The notes beneath the pieces are model-generated. The model worked only from the letters and a program-made list of their open reading frames with translations. It searched no databases and was not told the DNA's origin. DNA of 64,000 bases from Gaertneriomyces semiglobifer. Taxonomy: Eukaryota > Chytridiomycota > Chytridiomycetes > Spizellomycetales > Spizellomycetaceae. Where the stretch lies: assembly GCA_025558075.1 (NCBI GenBank), contig JAHLKF010000004.1, positions 434,001 through 498,000 of the forward strand, in the 5' to 3' direction. Of the stretch, positions 45,501 through 56,903 are shown piece by piece. The translations under genes and the position numbers were made by a program. Numbering within the stretch: position 1 is the stretch's first letter; every line of letters begins with the position of its first letter.

Positions 45501-48500
45501 GCGAGTTCCAAGAAGTCGAGGTTGAGGCCCTTGATCTTGTTCAGCACCAATCGCAAGGTGTCCAGCGTAACGAGCTCACCCGCCAACACGTATTGCAGGT
45601 TCTCGACGTTGTAGTTGACAATCTCCAGGAGACCGTTAGACTGGCGGGCAATGGTATCCACAACGAACTTGAGGGCTTGCTCACTGAATGTACGGGAAAC
45701 ACGGATCGGGTTGACAGCGCACATGCCATAGTTGGAACGACCAGCTTCATCCCGTTTGACGGCTACCTGCATAGTCATACCGCGGTAGAACACTACATCC
45801 ACCAGAGACTCTACCGCGAGCACCTCACCGACTGAGGCCAAGGCGGCATACTCTCCCAAACTGTAAACAATTTAATGAGTCCTGAGCCACTGAAGAGTAC
45901 ACAAGATGAGCTTACCTATGACCCGCGAAGGGGCAGTCCTGCTGAATTAGACCGTTGACTCTCATATCAGAGAATGATGCAATCTCCATAACCGTTAACG
46001 CAGGTTGGGTGAATTGAGTGGCAGAGAGTAGACCACTCGGGTGAGAGAAGGTATAAGAGAGAGTCTTCTCAGAAATGGCTGGGAACAACGGCAAGCTCTT
46101 CAACTTGCCATCCTCGATGACATCGTACGTCATAGACATGTAGGTGCGACGGATTGAAGCTCCCTTTTTACCGCCAAAGTGAATAGTCTTTGACGTGGGG
46201 TTGCTGCGGACAACTTCCAACAGAGAGACACCGTATGTTTGAAGCATGTGTGCATCAGCACGGTTCCACACTTCTTTGGCGATGGGTGACGTCTCGTACA
46301 GGTCCATGCCCATTCCTTGCTCCTGCGATCCTTGGCCAGTGAAAACGTACGAAGTAGCAGGCTGTTCAACTTCGGCAGATCCTTCAAGAACCTTGACGCC
46401 CTTAGAGTCGAATGTCTCGATCTTGATCAGCTTTTTACCGTTGCTCATACCCACGTGGTACAACTTGGTTTCCAACTGTTCCCCAGGTAGGACCATGTTC
46501 ATGAAGGCGACGCGGTAAGCCTTCACGCGTTCAGGGCGGTTATTGGCCGCGAAGATTTCAACGAACTTTCGAGTCGATGCGCTGGTCCACATACCATGGG
46601 TGATGGTACCAGGCAGGTTTGAGAGGTAGGCAAAGTATGGGTTGGTGTGGATCGGGTTCAAGTCACCTGACAGCTGGGCATAGGGGTGATTGGATTGTGG
46701 GACAGTGACCGTTGCAGGGAAGACCTTCGGATCCGGCAGGATGGAGTAGCCACCAGCTTTGAAGTACACGGGTTGTTCGATGGAAGAGCCGTTACGACTC
46801 AAGTACTCTAGAACAATGTTGCCGTGTACATTGGAAGCCTCGTAAACAACTTTCCCAACTTCAATGATGTCTTTGGTGGTCTTCCAGAAGATGGAACCGG
46901 AAGTGCGAACCTTTGAAAACACCTTTGCATCGGCATTCTGGGCGAAAGTCTGCAACCTGAAGATAAGGGTGGCACCCGCGGTCAGCTTCGGTGTTTCAAC
47001 AGTGTTCCACTTTAGCCAGGGTTTCGCCATCAGAACCTCGATATCCTTGCGAGATCCCAAGACGACCTTAAACGGTTGCTCGGTTGTCCTACGGAACGTG
47101 TTCTCGTAGTCGGTAAAGGTACCGCGGTACAAAAACGTGCTGATAATTTCCATTAACGGACGCTCATTCTTGCTCAACGTAGCTTTTACTTCCACCGCCT
47201 TGCCAGAGTCGTTGATCACGACAGATTCAATGACGGCCTCCGTAGAGATCAAATCACCGGCATGCAAGATCTCTCGCGCATCGAGCATGCGGAACTCGTT
47301 GGAAAGATGGACAAGACGGAGAAGGTCACCGTCGATCTCCTTCGGTAGAATGGCAGTGACAAGTGAACGCCAGGCGGCGACGATACCGTAATCCATAGGG
47401 GCGGCTTGATCGTTGCTGGTACCATTAACGTAGAGTTCAGCCTGGTTGCCAATTACCTGGGCAAAATCGCGAACGCTCTGAGCATCAACTTTGAAAGTAG
47501 ATTTGAAAGTGTCCTGGGGTGTCAAAGTACTGGAAGAAGCCTCAACATGCCAAAGAGCCCCATAAAAATCTTTGATCCGTTGGTTGCGACCCTCCATAAT
47601 CTCATGGATCGGGTTACGTCCTTGCCATGGCATATAACGGAACCAGAAGTCCAAGGGCACTGTCCCGGTGTCTCTTTTGTGGTACAAGGTGACGCGAATC
47701 TTGTCGCCTTCAATGCTGATGACCACAGCTGGTTGACGTTCCGGGGTGACACGGTCGTCGTCACGGTCGTGGACAGTGAGAACGATCGGCTGGCCGCGAG
47801 AATCATACTCGACAAAGACGGTTTGCGAGGCACGCGGCTGCAAGATTTTCGTAACAGGGTTGGGTACCAGACGGTTGCCTTGTACGACAGCTTCTGTGGT
47901 TAGGATAGCGCGAAGCCAAGTGTGGCCTTGACCAGCAACGAAATCCAAGAACTCTGACGCACGGGGAAGAGCATCCGCATGGCGAGTGAGTTCGTACATC
48001 ATGGAGCCCTCCAACTCTGTGAGCGACACGCCCGTGAGCTGCTGGGTGCGCTTGCTGGATTGCGTTGATGCGCCGAGGTATTCAACAACTGGGATGGCGA
48101 CATCACTGTCTCCATAGTAAAGCTTTTTGAAGGCGTCGATATGAGCATTGTAAATTCCACCAAGGATGTCCTTCACTGGCTCGTTGACTTGCGTGCAGTG
48201 ACGTGCCGCGACAGGCCCTTGCAAAATGCAGACGCGTTCAGCGTCCTGCTCAACAATAGCGTCTACATCTTCCGCTTGCCAAAGCGAGTCCTTTTTGAAC
48301 CAGAACTCAAACTTCTCGTCCAAAACGGGGATGAAAGGCACGGGCTTGCGCCAGGGGTAAGACGAAATAGTCAAAAAGTAGAACACATCCTCCTGTGTAA
48401 GAGTCTGTTCGCTGGCCTCGGGGAAGGTTTCAAGCATTGCCTCCACGATAGCAGACGGGTTGAACTCCAGTGAGTCATACGACTGAAGCATAGACAAAGT

Positions 48501-51500
48501 TTCTTTCTTGACAAAGCGCTCTTCGACACGGCGCAGGAAGTCCCCGAATGTGTCGCGAAGGGTGCCATCAATCCAGCGCGATTGCTTTTCCATGTACAGG
48601 AGCTCATACAATCTCCAGATTACCTCGGCGTAAGTCATCTCGTGCAGGTCGCACGGGGTGCGTTCGGAACCTTTCCGACCGAACCACGGCTTTTGGTAGT
48701 CTTCATTGAGGCGCTTGATGATGTAGTCCTTCTTCTTGAGAACCTCAGGTAAACGCTTCTCGCGGGGTAAGTTCAGGATGGTGTCATCAATTTCACGCCA
48801 GAACATTACACCACGATTGGCAATTTTGTGAATCGGTTCGCCCAGCTCGGACTTGACGGTGATGATGCCACCAGTTTCACCCTTATAGGTACGTTCCCAG
48901 TGAGCTTCATCCGTGATACCTATTTCGGGAACGTTAGCAATATGGTAGACGAGTTCTCAAAGGAAAGCGGCCTTTACCAGATGCCTTAACAATTAGCTCC
49001 TTGACGTCCGGAGAAGTCAATGCCTCCTTGGCAACCATCACCCGAGAACCGAACAGTAAACCGTCGAATGGCATAGGTGGGTAGTCGAACTTTGTACTCC
49101 ATTCACCGGTAAGGTATGGCAGGGTCTCTTCGGCATCACCGAAACCACTTCCAACAACGAGGACCAAGTTTTCAACCCTTCTGATGGCACCGTAGGTCTC
49201 GAGCATGGGTTGGTGGAAGTCTTCGAAGGAGTGGTGACCACCGCCACGCCCACCAGTCCACTGAAGGATGATGGGCATGTCAGGGTTGTGCTTGGCAATG
49301 GTAATCACCCGACGAATGGTCTCAACACTCCCGGGCTTGAAAGCGACATGGCGTAAACCGGCGGATTTGAGGTTTTTGATGACCTCGTCAGCCACATCGA
49401 GCGATGGCACGCCCGCGGCAATGCAGATACCTTCCATCGGAATACCCTCCTTGCGCATAGCCTGAACAGCGGGGTACTGGAAACCCCACAGACGCGGGTT
49501 CAAGAACAGAATATTGAGAGTGATCCCTTCGCCCGGAGCGATCTTCTCCATAATCTTTTCCACGCGGTCACGGAGATGCGCTTCAGTGTGCTGGCCTCCA
49601 CCAGCAAGCTCAATATGGAAACCGGCGTTGATTGTGGCCGCGACAAATTGCTCATTGGCAGTGGTGGGTGTCATTCCTGCAACCATCAGTGGGGGCTTGC
49701 TGAGGAGACGACTGAATGGTGTATCTATGTGGATGTCATTGGTGCTGGCAATTCTGATAAGTTTCGGGCGGTACTACAGATCGAACGACAAGTTGAGTAA
49801 CAGGTTTCGCAGAAGCAAACGCCACATACAGCACATCTGCTGAATCCAAGAGCTTACTTTCTCAGCCCAGTTGGGAGCAAATCGCACAGACTGCACGTCG
49901 GAGTCGAACAAAGAGCTCCTGTCGAGTAGCTCCGCAGGTACATTATCAAATGTGCCCGCAAGGATCACTTGGAGACCAGTGCCTTCTTTGTTGCGGTGTG
50001 TCAAAAATCCGACGCCTGAAGATCCACCGGGACCGAAATCCAGAACGTGGGTGATATGAGGGTGACTGGTGGCTTTCTGCCAATGTACAGTTTGCAAACA
50101 AATCTGCTCCACGAGTGACTGCGTCACATCTTGAACCGCACGAAGGTCCTCGCCTGGAATACGATGGTTACTTTATTTCTTCAGGAATGCTTCAAACACC
50201 TCTGCAAACTTACCAGTATGAGTATGGAAGACGGGTACAGTCATTTTCTTCGCGTCAAAGTGCAGATTGTGAGTTGCAATGTCCTTTTCAAGAGCGCTGG
50301 GCACGTTCTTCAGGTACTGGCTGTGGAAAGGGACGGCCACGGGCAGAAACCGGGAAGAAAAGTGCACCTTACGCTGCGAGAACGGCACACGGGACTGGTC
50401 CTGACCCGCCTCCGCTTTAAGTTTGCGCAGGGACACGTTGAGACCATACAACGATTGTGGAGGACCGGTGAAGATCGTTGCGCGTGGTCCATTGACGAGG
50501 GACAGCTCAACACGACGGTCAGCGGGGAGGAAAGAGTTTGTCTGGTCGACATGCTGTTGGACTTCAGAGTTGCGGATACCAGTGACGGCTAACATAGGAG
50601 TAGGAACGCCTTCATTGTTGGCAAGCGAATCCTCAAGAATGTTCGGGTTTACAACGGTAGCTGGACAGGCACGTTGAGACCGAAGGCCGATCCAGTAAAG
50701 GAGAGACAGAGCCTTTTGCGTATTGTCAACGAATTCCTTTTCCGTGTCGGAGGCAGAAACGACAACGGAAGAGACAATTCCCTGGCTGTGACCGGTAGTA
50801 CCTAGACAAAAGAACAGGTCGGTCTCGGCCGTGAGAAACATCAGTCACGCTTCTATAACTTACCAGCCAAAAGACTGCGGACTTCTCCAGGTTTCTTCTC
50901 AAGGATTTTGAAGGTGATGTAGTAATTGGTCAACTGAGTCAATCCAATTAACGGGAGACTCAAATGCGTAGCCAAGAGGTCTTCGGTGCTTGGTCTGGTC
51001 TCGGGCTTCTCCAACCAAGACAACACGTCAATCTTGGTAGAGTGTTCCGCTTGTGCTTCGATGGATCCAGAGTGTTGGGCGAGGGTGAGGGCGGCTTGAT
51101 TGATGAAGGGACGGGCAAATGCTTCGTAGGTGTTGTAGACATTGACGAGCTCGTTGAAGTACTCTTCCACGTTCCCTTGACCACCAAAAACTGTCAGCAG
51201 CTTGACGCGACCAGCTACTACTGCGTTGAATAACGCAGACTGTGACGGCTTGTAGTAGTCAGATTGTGACGTTAAAAGGCCGTGGCGTTTTAGAGAAACG
51301 AGTGCTTGATAGTAAGTACGCAAGACAGAGGACCTTATGTCCGGCGTGGTTAGCGTTTCGCGTGCAATGACATGAATATCGTTGTTCTTGATGAGACGAA
51401 CGTGAAGATGGCGGAAAACGACGGCCACAAATGGGAGAACTTCGGGCGCTTTTGCAGAACGCTTGAGCGCAAGGTCGAGCAGCTTGACGGTAAGCTCCAA

Positions 51501-51716
51501 CTCGGTAAAACCGTCCTGTCCGGCGGCGTCCTCCGGGATCGCTGACGACGGATCTGCCGGAAATGCTTCCTTGATGTTTTCGGCGATGGGCCACAAGGCG
51601 TTCGGCACGGGAATGGAAACCTGAATGCCGTTCTCTTTTACAACCAGGCGCCTATTAGGAATAGCGGCAGCACTGGCAGCGTTCGCCACCTCTAGATCGA
51701 AAGTGCTGTCGGCCAT
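39578..51716 (-). CDS. FAS1-FAS2: Fatty acid synthase, beta and alpha parts fused in one polypeptide
   Basis: Seven minus-strand exons (51716-50864, 50801-50214, 50153-49858, 49773-48978, 48919-45916, 45860-43666, 43608-39578) form one 3920-residue product. Order: acetyltransferase (GHSQG near residue 290); enoyl reductase (PPLMVAGMTPTT, WTGGRGGGHHSFEDFHQP); dehydratase (double hot-dog in exon 5, with NPIHTNPYFAYLSNLPGTIT); malonyl/palmitoyl transferase (GHSLGEYAALASVGE, built across intron 45861-45915); acyl carrier protein (SKSIKDLVAGKSTLQNEILG, phosphopantetheine Ser codon at 44600-44602); ketoreductase (HALITGCGKDSIGVEVLKAL, LYGESKIGLETL); ketosynthase (VVGACATAAESVE, Cys codon at 41339-41341; FHGTGTKANDYNES; HLTGHPKGAAAAWM); and phosphopantetheine transferase (GVGVDVQLCAEVP, RWAAKEAVIKAV). 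Yeast splits this chain into Fas1 and Fas2; here it runs straight through near 45127. An Ala/Pro-rich linker precedes the ACP. All catalytic motifs I looked for are present. Confidence 0.96.
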
Positions 51717-53044
51717 AATTATGGAAGTGGTTTCCGAGGCGAGCGATGAAATATAATGAAGTCGGATCTAGTCGCGAGCGCAGCAGAGTGTCGAAGGATG
51801 TTGAGAAGGGGTATGTTTATATGTACAAAGGATATGCTTTCTATATAGAACCAAGAAGGAAAAGTTACATATACTGCAATGTGAAATATGGGTAGTGTAG
51901 TCAGTATCAGACCAGCCGAGATGCACACCCAGTAGTAGTGAGTCTCGAAGGGGGGAAACGAGGACGAAGACAGTCCTTATGAATGGTTGCGTCCTGATGG
52001 GAAACGGAACTTACCGGCAAATAACAGTATTTCCCTGGACGTTTGCTACTTAACAATCTGCAGGGCAATCGATTGGGCAATGGATGGATGCGTTTTGCTT
52101 TGCTGCTTTGCTGCTGCGTGGTTGTTTGGTGGTTCCCGGAGCAAACGATTAGGAACGATGAGCCTCTTCTGGTTGGGCGGGCGGATAAACTGGGTGGTGG
52201 TGGACCAACTGGTAATCAAAAAGTGTTCTCGCCCAATTATCAGCACCCGTCAATTCAATTCTCGCTGAGGGAGGCCAAAGTGGCCGATAGACTATCTGTT
52301 TGCAGGTGTACAATTCACCCGTTGAGCCTGTGTGGCCTGCGCCCGGCCAAAAGCGTTTCACGCAAACTGATACGATAGGATCTGAGCAATTTCCTGTCCC
52401 ACCGTTCGATGGACAACACCAAGTTGTTGATGGAGACGCACGTCGATCATGATAAACCGTCCTTAAATTCAAGATAACTTGTGGTTGCATAAAAAAAAAT
52501 TGGGCGACGGCAATGAAAAAAGGAAAACAGCAAAGAAAAGGTGGCTGCTCATAGCTGTAACGCTGTTCGTCAGTCAAGGCGAACTTATCATACACAACAT
52601 TCGGCACAAGCTGTCAATACATGCTCTGGTTGCAACGTACACGGCCCTCGCTGGGCATGCATTGCATATCGTCGCTGTTGCCTTGCTGGTTGCCCTTCAT
52701 TGAACTGAACATGAATGCCTCCCGCAAGCGCAATCCTATCATTCAACTCGCAATGCCCAATGCCAAGAGCCTAAATGCTCTCATCCACTCCCAAAATCGC
52801 AGAGGCCCAAAACGCCAAACCCAAAAGGGCGTGTGGAATTAAAAGGGACCCCAAGCGGGACAATTTGCATTTTATCCGATTTGACATTCACGCGTTGCTA
52901 TCGATAACGTGCGTGCGCAGCAGTCGCAGTGAGACTTTTTATTATGGAACGCATTTTGCATACGAGATCGTCCATCCTGGCAGAACGTGCATGCAACGGA
53001 TGTTATCGCACCGCTCAAGTGAACGATCTAGATTTAGATAAGCA
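51717..53044. promoter_or_regulatory. Divergent intergenic region: FAS promoter side
   Basis: 1.33 kb between the FAS start codon (minus) and the next plus-strand gene. It contains a short A run (52491-52499), small repeats of a tttgctg unit around 52093-52115 and a few CCAAT/ATTGG pentamers, whose number is no more than chance predicts. The open frames here resemble nothing known. Confidence 0.4.
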
Positions 53045-54768
53045 ATGTCATTGAGGTGAGGATAAGCTCCGTTTGCACTTGTAAAGTGGGTGTGAAATCT
53101 TGCAGAATGTTTTAAGTTAGTTGACTGATGTAGGGATCTTGCAGAAGACAATGACCCATTCGACTACTTTCAGCCGTCGGCAGCAGCCTGGGATTCGTCC
53201 GATGGCGAAGGAAGCGTCTATATTCCAACCTCGTTGAGCGCTTCAGTTGCTTCTGGCTTCGGCACACGCGAAGGCTCCCCGGGCTCGCAGTCTGCGTTTT
53301 CTGAGTGGCATTCGGACTTGGACTCGGATTCAGACACAGACTCTGACGATGAAGAACTCCACCGAGGCAGGTCGAGGGAGAGGGACGCCCCAGGGACACT
53401 GGTGGATACCACTATTAGCATGGAAGAGAGACGACGCGCGATAGAGGACCAAGATGCAGACTTCCGTAACATCGTCGCGTCCATCATGAACGAGGCATAC
53501 GGCGACACCACACGCATAGCTGTTGGAGAGCGTTATCGCGCTACCATGCGCGGAGTTCAAGAGTTTACGTATGTGCACGATACGCTCGTTTTTTGGAGAG
53601 CGTTGCTCTGATCTGCGGTTGCTTACCTTACCCAACATGCAGTCCAGCAAAATGGCCACTCCCCCCTGAGATTCTTCCAAGGTGCGTTTTTGCGCTTACA
53701 ATCCGTCTTCACATGCCATCCCCTGTCAGTACTGATTCTGAGCACTTAGATTATGGTCCTACACGGATGCACCCGATGACTCTCTGCCGGACGACCTTAT
53801 CAACGAGCCTTCAAATGAAGATGTCGTACGTATGCGTGCATCTGATTTGTTTGTATCTGTAAAAGAAAATGACCGCTGTATGATGCCCCGCAGGTAACGC
53901 TATCTCCGATACAAAAAGATACAGATGGAATGGCAACAGACCCACTCATGATCGAGGTCCTGAGCGAAGCACACCGCATATATGACTGTCAACGGAAATC
54001 GCGGATACGTCCTACTAAGGAAAACGATACGTCACTTGGCGCAGATCAAACATCACCACGCCAACATGATCCATCAGAACCGAATCCTAAGCTCTTGCGT
54101 GATGCGGCCGAAACCACTACCGCCGCTGTGACCCAGTTGTTACACATGCTGGCCGCCATTCGCAATAACAACATGTATGTTTTGCTCACACTTTAGAGTG
54201 ATAGTAGTGCTGTTGCTGACGCTTGGGTTAGCACGCAAGTTGCCACGCGAGCAGATCACCGCCGAGATCGACCTATGGATTGGGATAGTGTATTGAACGC
54301 AGCCGTTGCATGCGATTTGTCAGCAAGGTACGGAGTGATCCTGTTAGTCTCTTGGATTCATTTTCACCTTTTGCCTATGACAGTGCGGTGGAAAACGCGA
54401 GGAAGCGACTCGTAAGACTGTTTTCTACGGACGCGACCCTACAACGCGCGCATACAACCGCGGAAAAGGTGACGGATACAACCACGGAAAAGGTGACGAA
54501 GCGACGACGTATCCATTTGACGAGGCCGCAGCCGCAGGTAGAATCAGACGGGGAAGCAGGATTGCAGAACGATCACGCTTATATCAAAAGGAATCAACAC
54601 TTTAACGTCGCCGAACGACGTATGCTGGATCGAAATACCGTAATCAGCTTCGCTGATCATGGAGGAGAAGGCATGCATATCAGTACCGAGTTTATCTCTG
54701 ATAGTGATGAGTTTGAGGCTGAGGTCACAAAGCGGAAGCGTACTGGTAGCGAGGATGGCGATGACTGA
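53045..54768 (+). CDS. Hypothetical acidic, probably nuclear protein
   Basis: Seven exons (53045-53055, 53134-53568, 53643-53681, 53750-53825, 53894-54174, 54232-54327, 54384-54768) keep frame and give 440 residues; the first exon is only 11 nt. The start reads MSLRDLAEDNDPFDYF. A Ser/Asp/Glu-rich stretch (SDLDSDSDTDSDDEELHRGR) follows. Next come a helical segment (MEERRRAIEDQDADFRNIVA) and a short motif PAKWPLPPEILPRLWSYTDA. A second helical region reads KLLRDAAETTTAAVTQLLHM. The basic RKRL..KRRRIHLTRP stretch could be a nuclear signal; the end is acidic (ISDSDEFEAEVTKRKRTGSE). The W-P-L-P element recalls RRN9-type RNA polymerase I factors, but the match is too short to assign. A 24-nt tandem repeat lies at 54452-54499. 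Confidence 0.6.
54452..54499 (+). repeat. 24-nt coding tandem repeat, two copies
   Basis: Units 54452-54475 and 54476-54499 differ at two bases. They encode the peptides TTAEKVTD-like and TTTEKVTK-like in tandem, immediately before a basic KRRR cluster. The repeat preserves frame. Confidence 0.85.
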
Positions 54769-54884
54769 ACGACAAATCGACCATGTCTTGGGCGCCGATG
54801 AGACTGCTTCATGACATAGGCCAGCTCAACTTTGCATTCTGATATAATGCTCCCAGCAATGAAAAAGAAACTATTTACAATGTG

Positions 54885-56725
54885 TCAAAATGACAAGTCC
54901 TGTTTTGCCCGCTGAGTACGCCGGATGTCTTCTGCGATATTTGCCAGGAAGCGCTTGAAATATTCAATATGCGGTTCCAGTGAAGTTTTCTGGTAATCTA
55001 AGGACATTTAACTGACGATTAGAACAACGTTTTCTGAGTTGCCACTCAATGATTTCCTGACCTTGAACTTTCTTGCGCCGGGCATCTGTCGCTAGATCAG
55101 CTTCACCCACAAATGCATTGATTTCTTCAACCACTTTTCCTAGCGTCGGCACATTTAATGGATCAAACTCTTCGCAACGATCGGGGTCAATTGGTATACA
55201 CACTCGTCCTTAAAGGATTATGTCAGATTAGAAATGCCTCAATCTAGAGGGTTCTGAAACATACCTGTTTTTGGATGGACGCAAAACGGCGCTTTCAACA
55301 AATGATTCAATCCAATAGATACATTGATATCCAATCGCGGGTATGTATACTGGAACACGAGATCTCGCTCCGTCGTGCTCGTGTGCGGTTTCTTCTTCGA
55401 CTTTAACTCTCCTTGAAGTCGGCCCCATTTTTTTATCGCAGGCATATTTGTATTAGAAGACCACTCTTGATGCAATGACCGTCTCACATCTTCATCGGGA
55501 ATAGCTTGCAGCAGTTTGTTCCAACTATCCGGACTTCCCAACACATCCATGTCTTCCAATATTGTCTTTTGAAAATGCCTGTGACAGACATCATATGCTC
55601 TTCGTAATGACGGATGCAAGCTCTTTGGAAGCTGTACTTTTCGGGCCACCGAGTCTCCTCCTTTCACCACTTCCATGTACGACACAATAGCCCTGCGCGC
55701 GTCCGCGCTCAGTTTTCTCGCACTTTCGTCGCATACCCAACAGTGAACACCTCGTCGGCCAGAGTATACCCAGAGAATATGTTTGAATGCAAAGTCTTCT
55801 GTCAGCACCCGATGGATGATTTTGATGGCAATCGTCATAAAGTCCCAGCACTTGTGGCAAATGTTGCCGCCGCTGTTTCTCAAAGTTGAGAATCACTTCA
55901 AATGGCGCAACGTGTTTACCACACCGATCCTACCTGCAGCATGTTCTGATATCGTCGTAGTCCGTCATGTCGATATCAAATACCAACTCTCTCTCTTGCG
56001 GCTTGAATGCACCAGGACCGATCGTTCGTTTATCATTGGGCTGCGATATACACAACAATGAGATGAATCAACCTAATAGATTTCACCAAACTTGAACGCA
56101 CTTGAATATTGTATACAGCTCCGATGTCCATCTTCACTGGGCACAATCGTAGGATGTCGTTTTTAAGCTCTTCCGCATTGCTGTATGACTGGAATCGGAT
56201 AAAAGCTTCAGAAGCAAGTTCAAAACTCCATTCTCTCTTGGCAAAGTAATTCTTCTGAACTATGGATTATGTTATTTCTGGGTTTACGGACAAGTGGGGT
56301 GGCAAGTCCTCACCGTCTCCGTAAGCGAACCATCGATAGAAATCATTGAAGGGAAAGAGCCGCTGGTAAAATATCTTGAGCAGACTTTGAAAATGGAGCT
56401 TGTCCAGCTTTTCTCTGATGAAGAGCAACCGATATCAGAGGTGATGACGGCAGATCCTCTTCCAAGTGCAAACCTACTCTTCCTGCTTGACCGTAAGACC
56501 TTGACCAACTGGCGCTGAATTTTCCGCCGGTGACGATATCACCATCGCTTCATCGGTTTCGTCATCTACATCGAGTTCTGCTATATCGAAGTTGTCCAAC
56601 TCTGTCTCGAAATCGACGACGTCGACTTTAGCCTTTTTCAACGGTTCGCTGACGGTTGAATCGTCATTAAACCGCTTCACTGAAGCAGGTTGAGTGTTCT
56701 CAACCGTCAGCTCGTCCGCCGTCAT
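54885..56725 (-). CDS. PRI1: DNA primase small (catalytic) subunit
   Basis: Synthesises RNA primers in the polymerase alpha-primase complex at replication forks. Seven exons (56725-56500, 56412-56314, 56259-56102, 56040-55934, 55872-55265, 55208-55062, 54997-54885) give 485 residues. After a 75-residue acidic, Lys-containing extension not typical of the family come [69 protein letters not shown], and the catalytic [13 protein letters not shown] with its Asp triad. The zinc-binding Cys/His set follows ([20 protein letters not shown]), then [20 protein letters not shown] and [20 protein letters not shown]. The C-terminus [18 protein letters not shown] matches the eukaryotic family. The start is the first ATG at 56725; an upstream TTG was not used. 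The N-terminal extension is the least certain part. Confidence 0.93.
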
Positions 56726-56903
56726 TGTCGCCAATAAAGGATCCCTGTAGACTTCAGGCAACAAAGAACGTTGAAGGTTTATTATGATTATTATTATTAT
56801 TATGCCGTGTTCAAAACTGGAAAAATTCTGGGAACGATTCGGCGAAATGTCCGAAAGTCCGAAAGGTGGACTTCAAAGAACGCGTGAACTTGTATTCGCA
56901 GAA

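Noticed and set aside
52072..52503. CCAAT/ATTGG pentamers as FAS regulatory sites
   Set aside because: Three copies in 1.3 kb is about what chance predicts on two strands.
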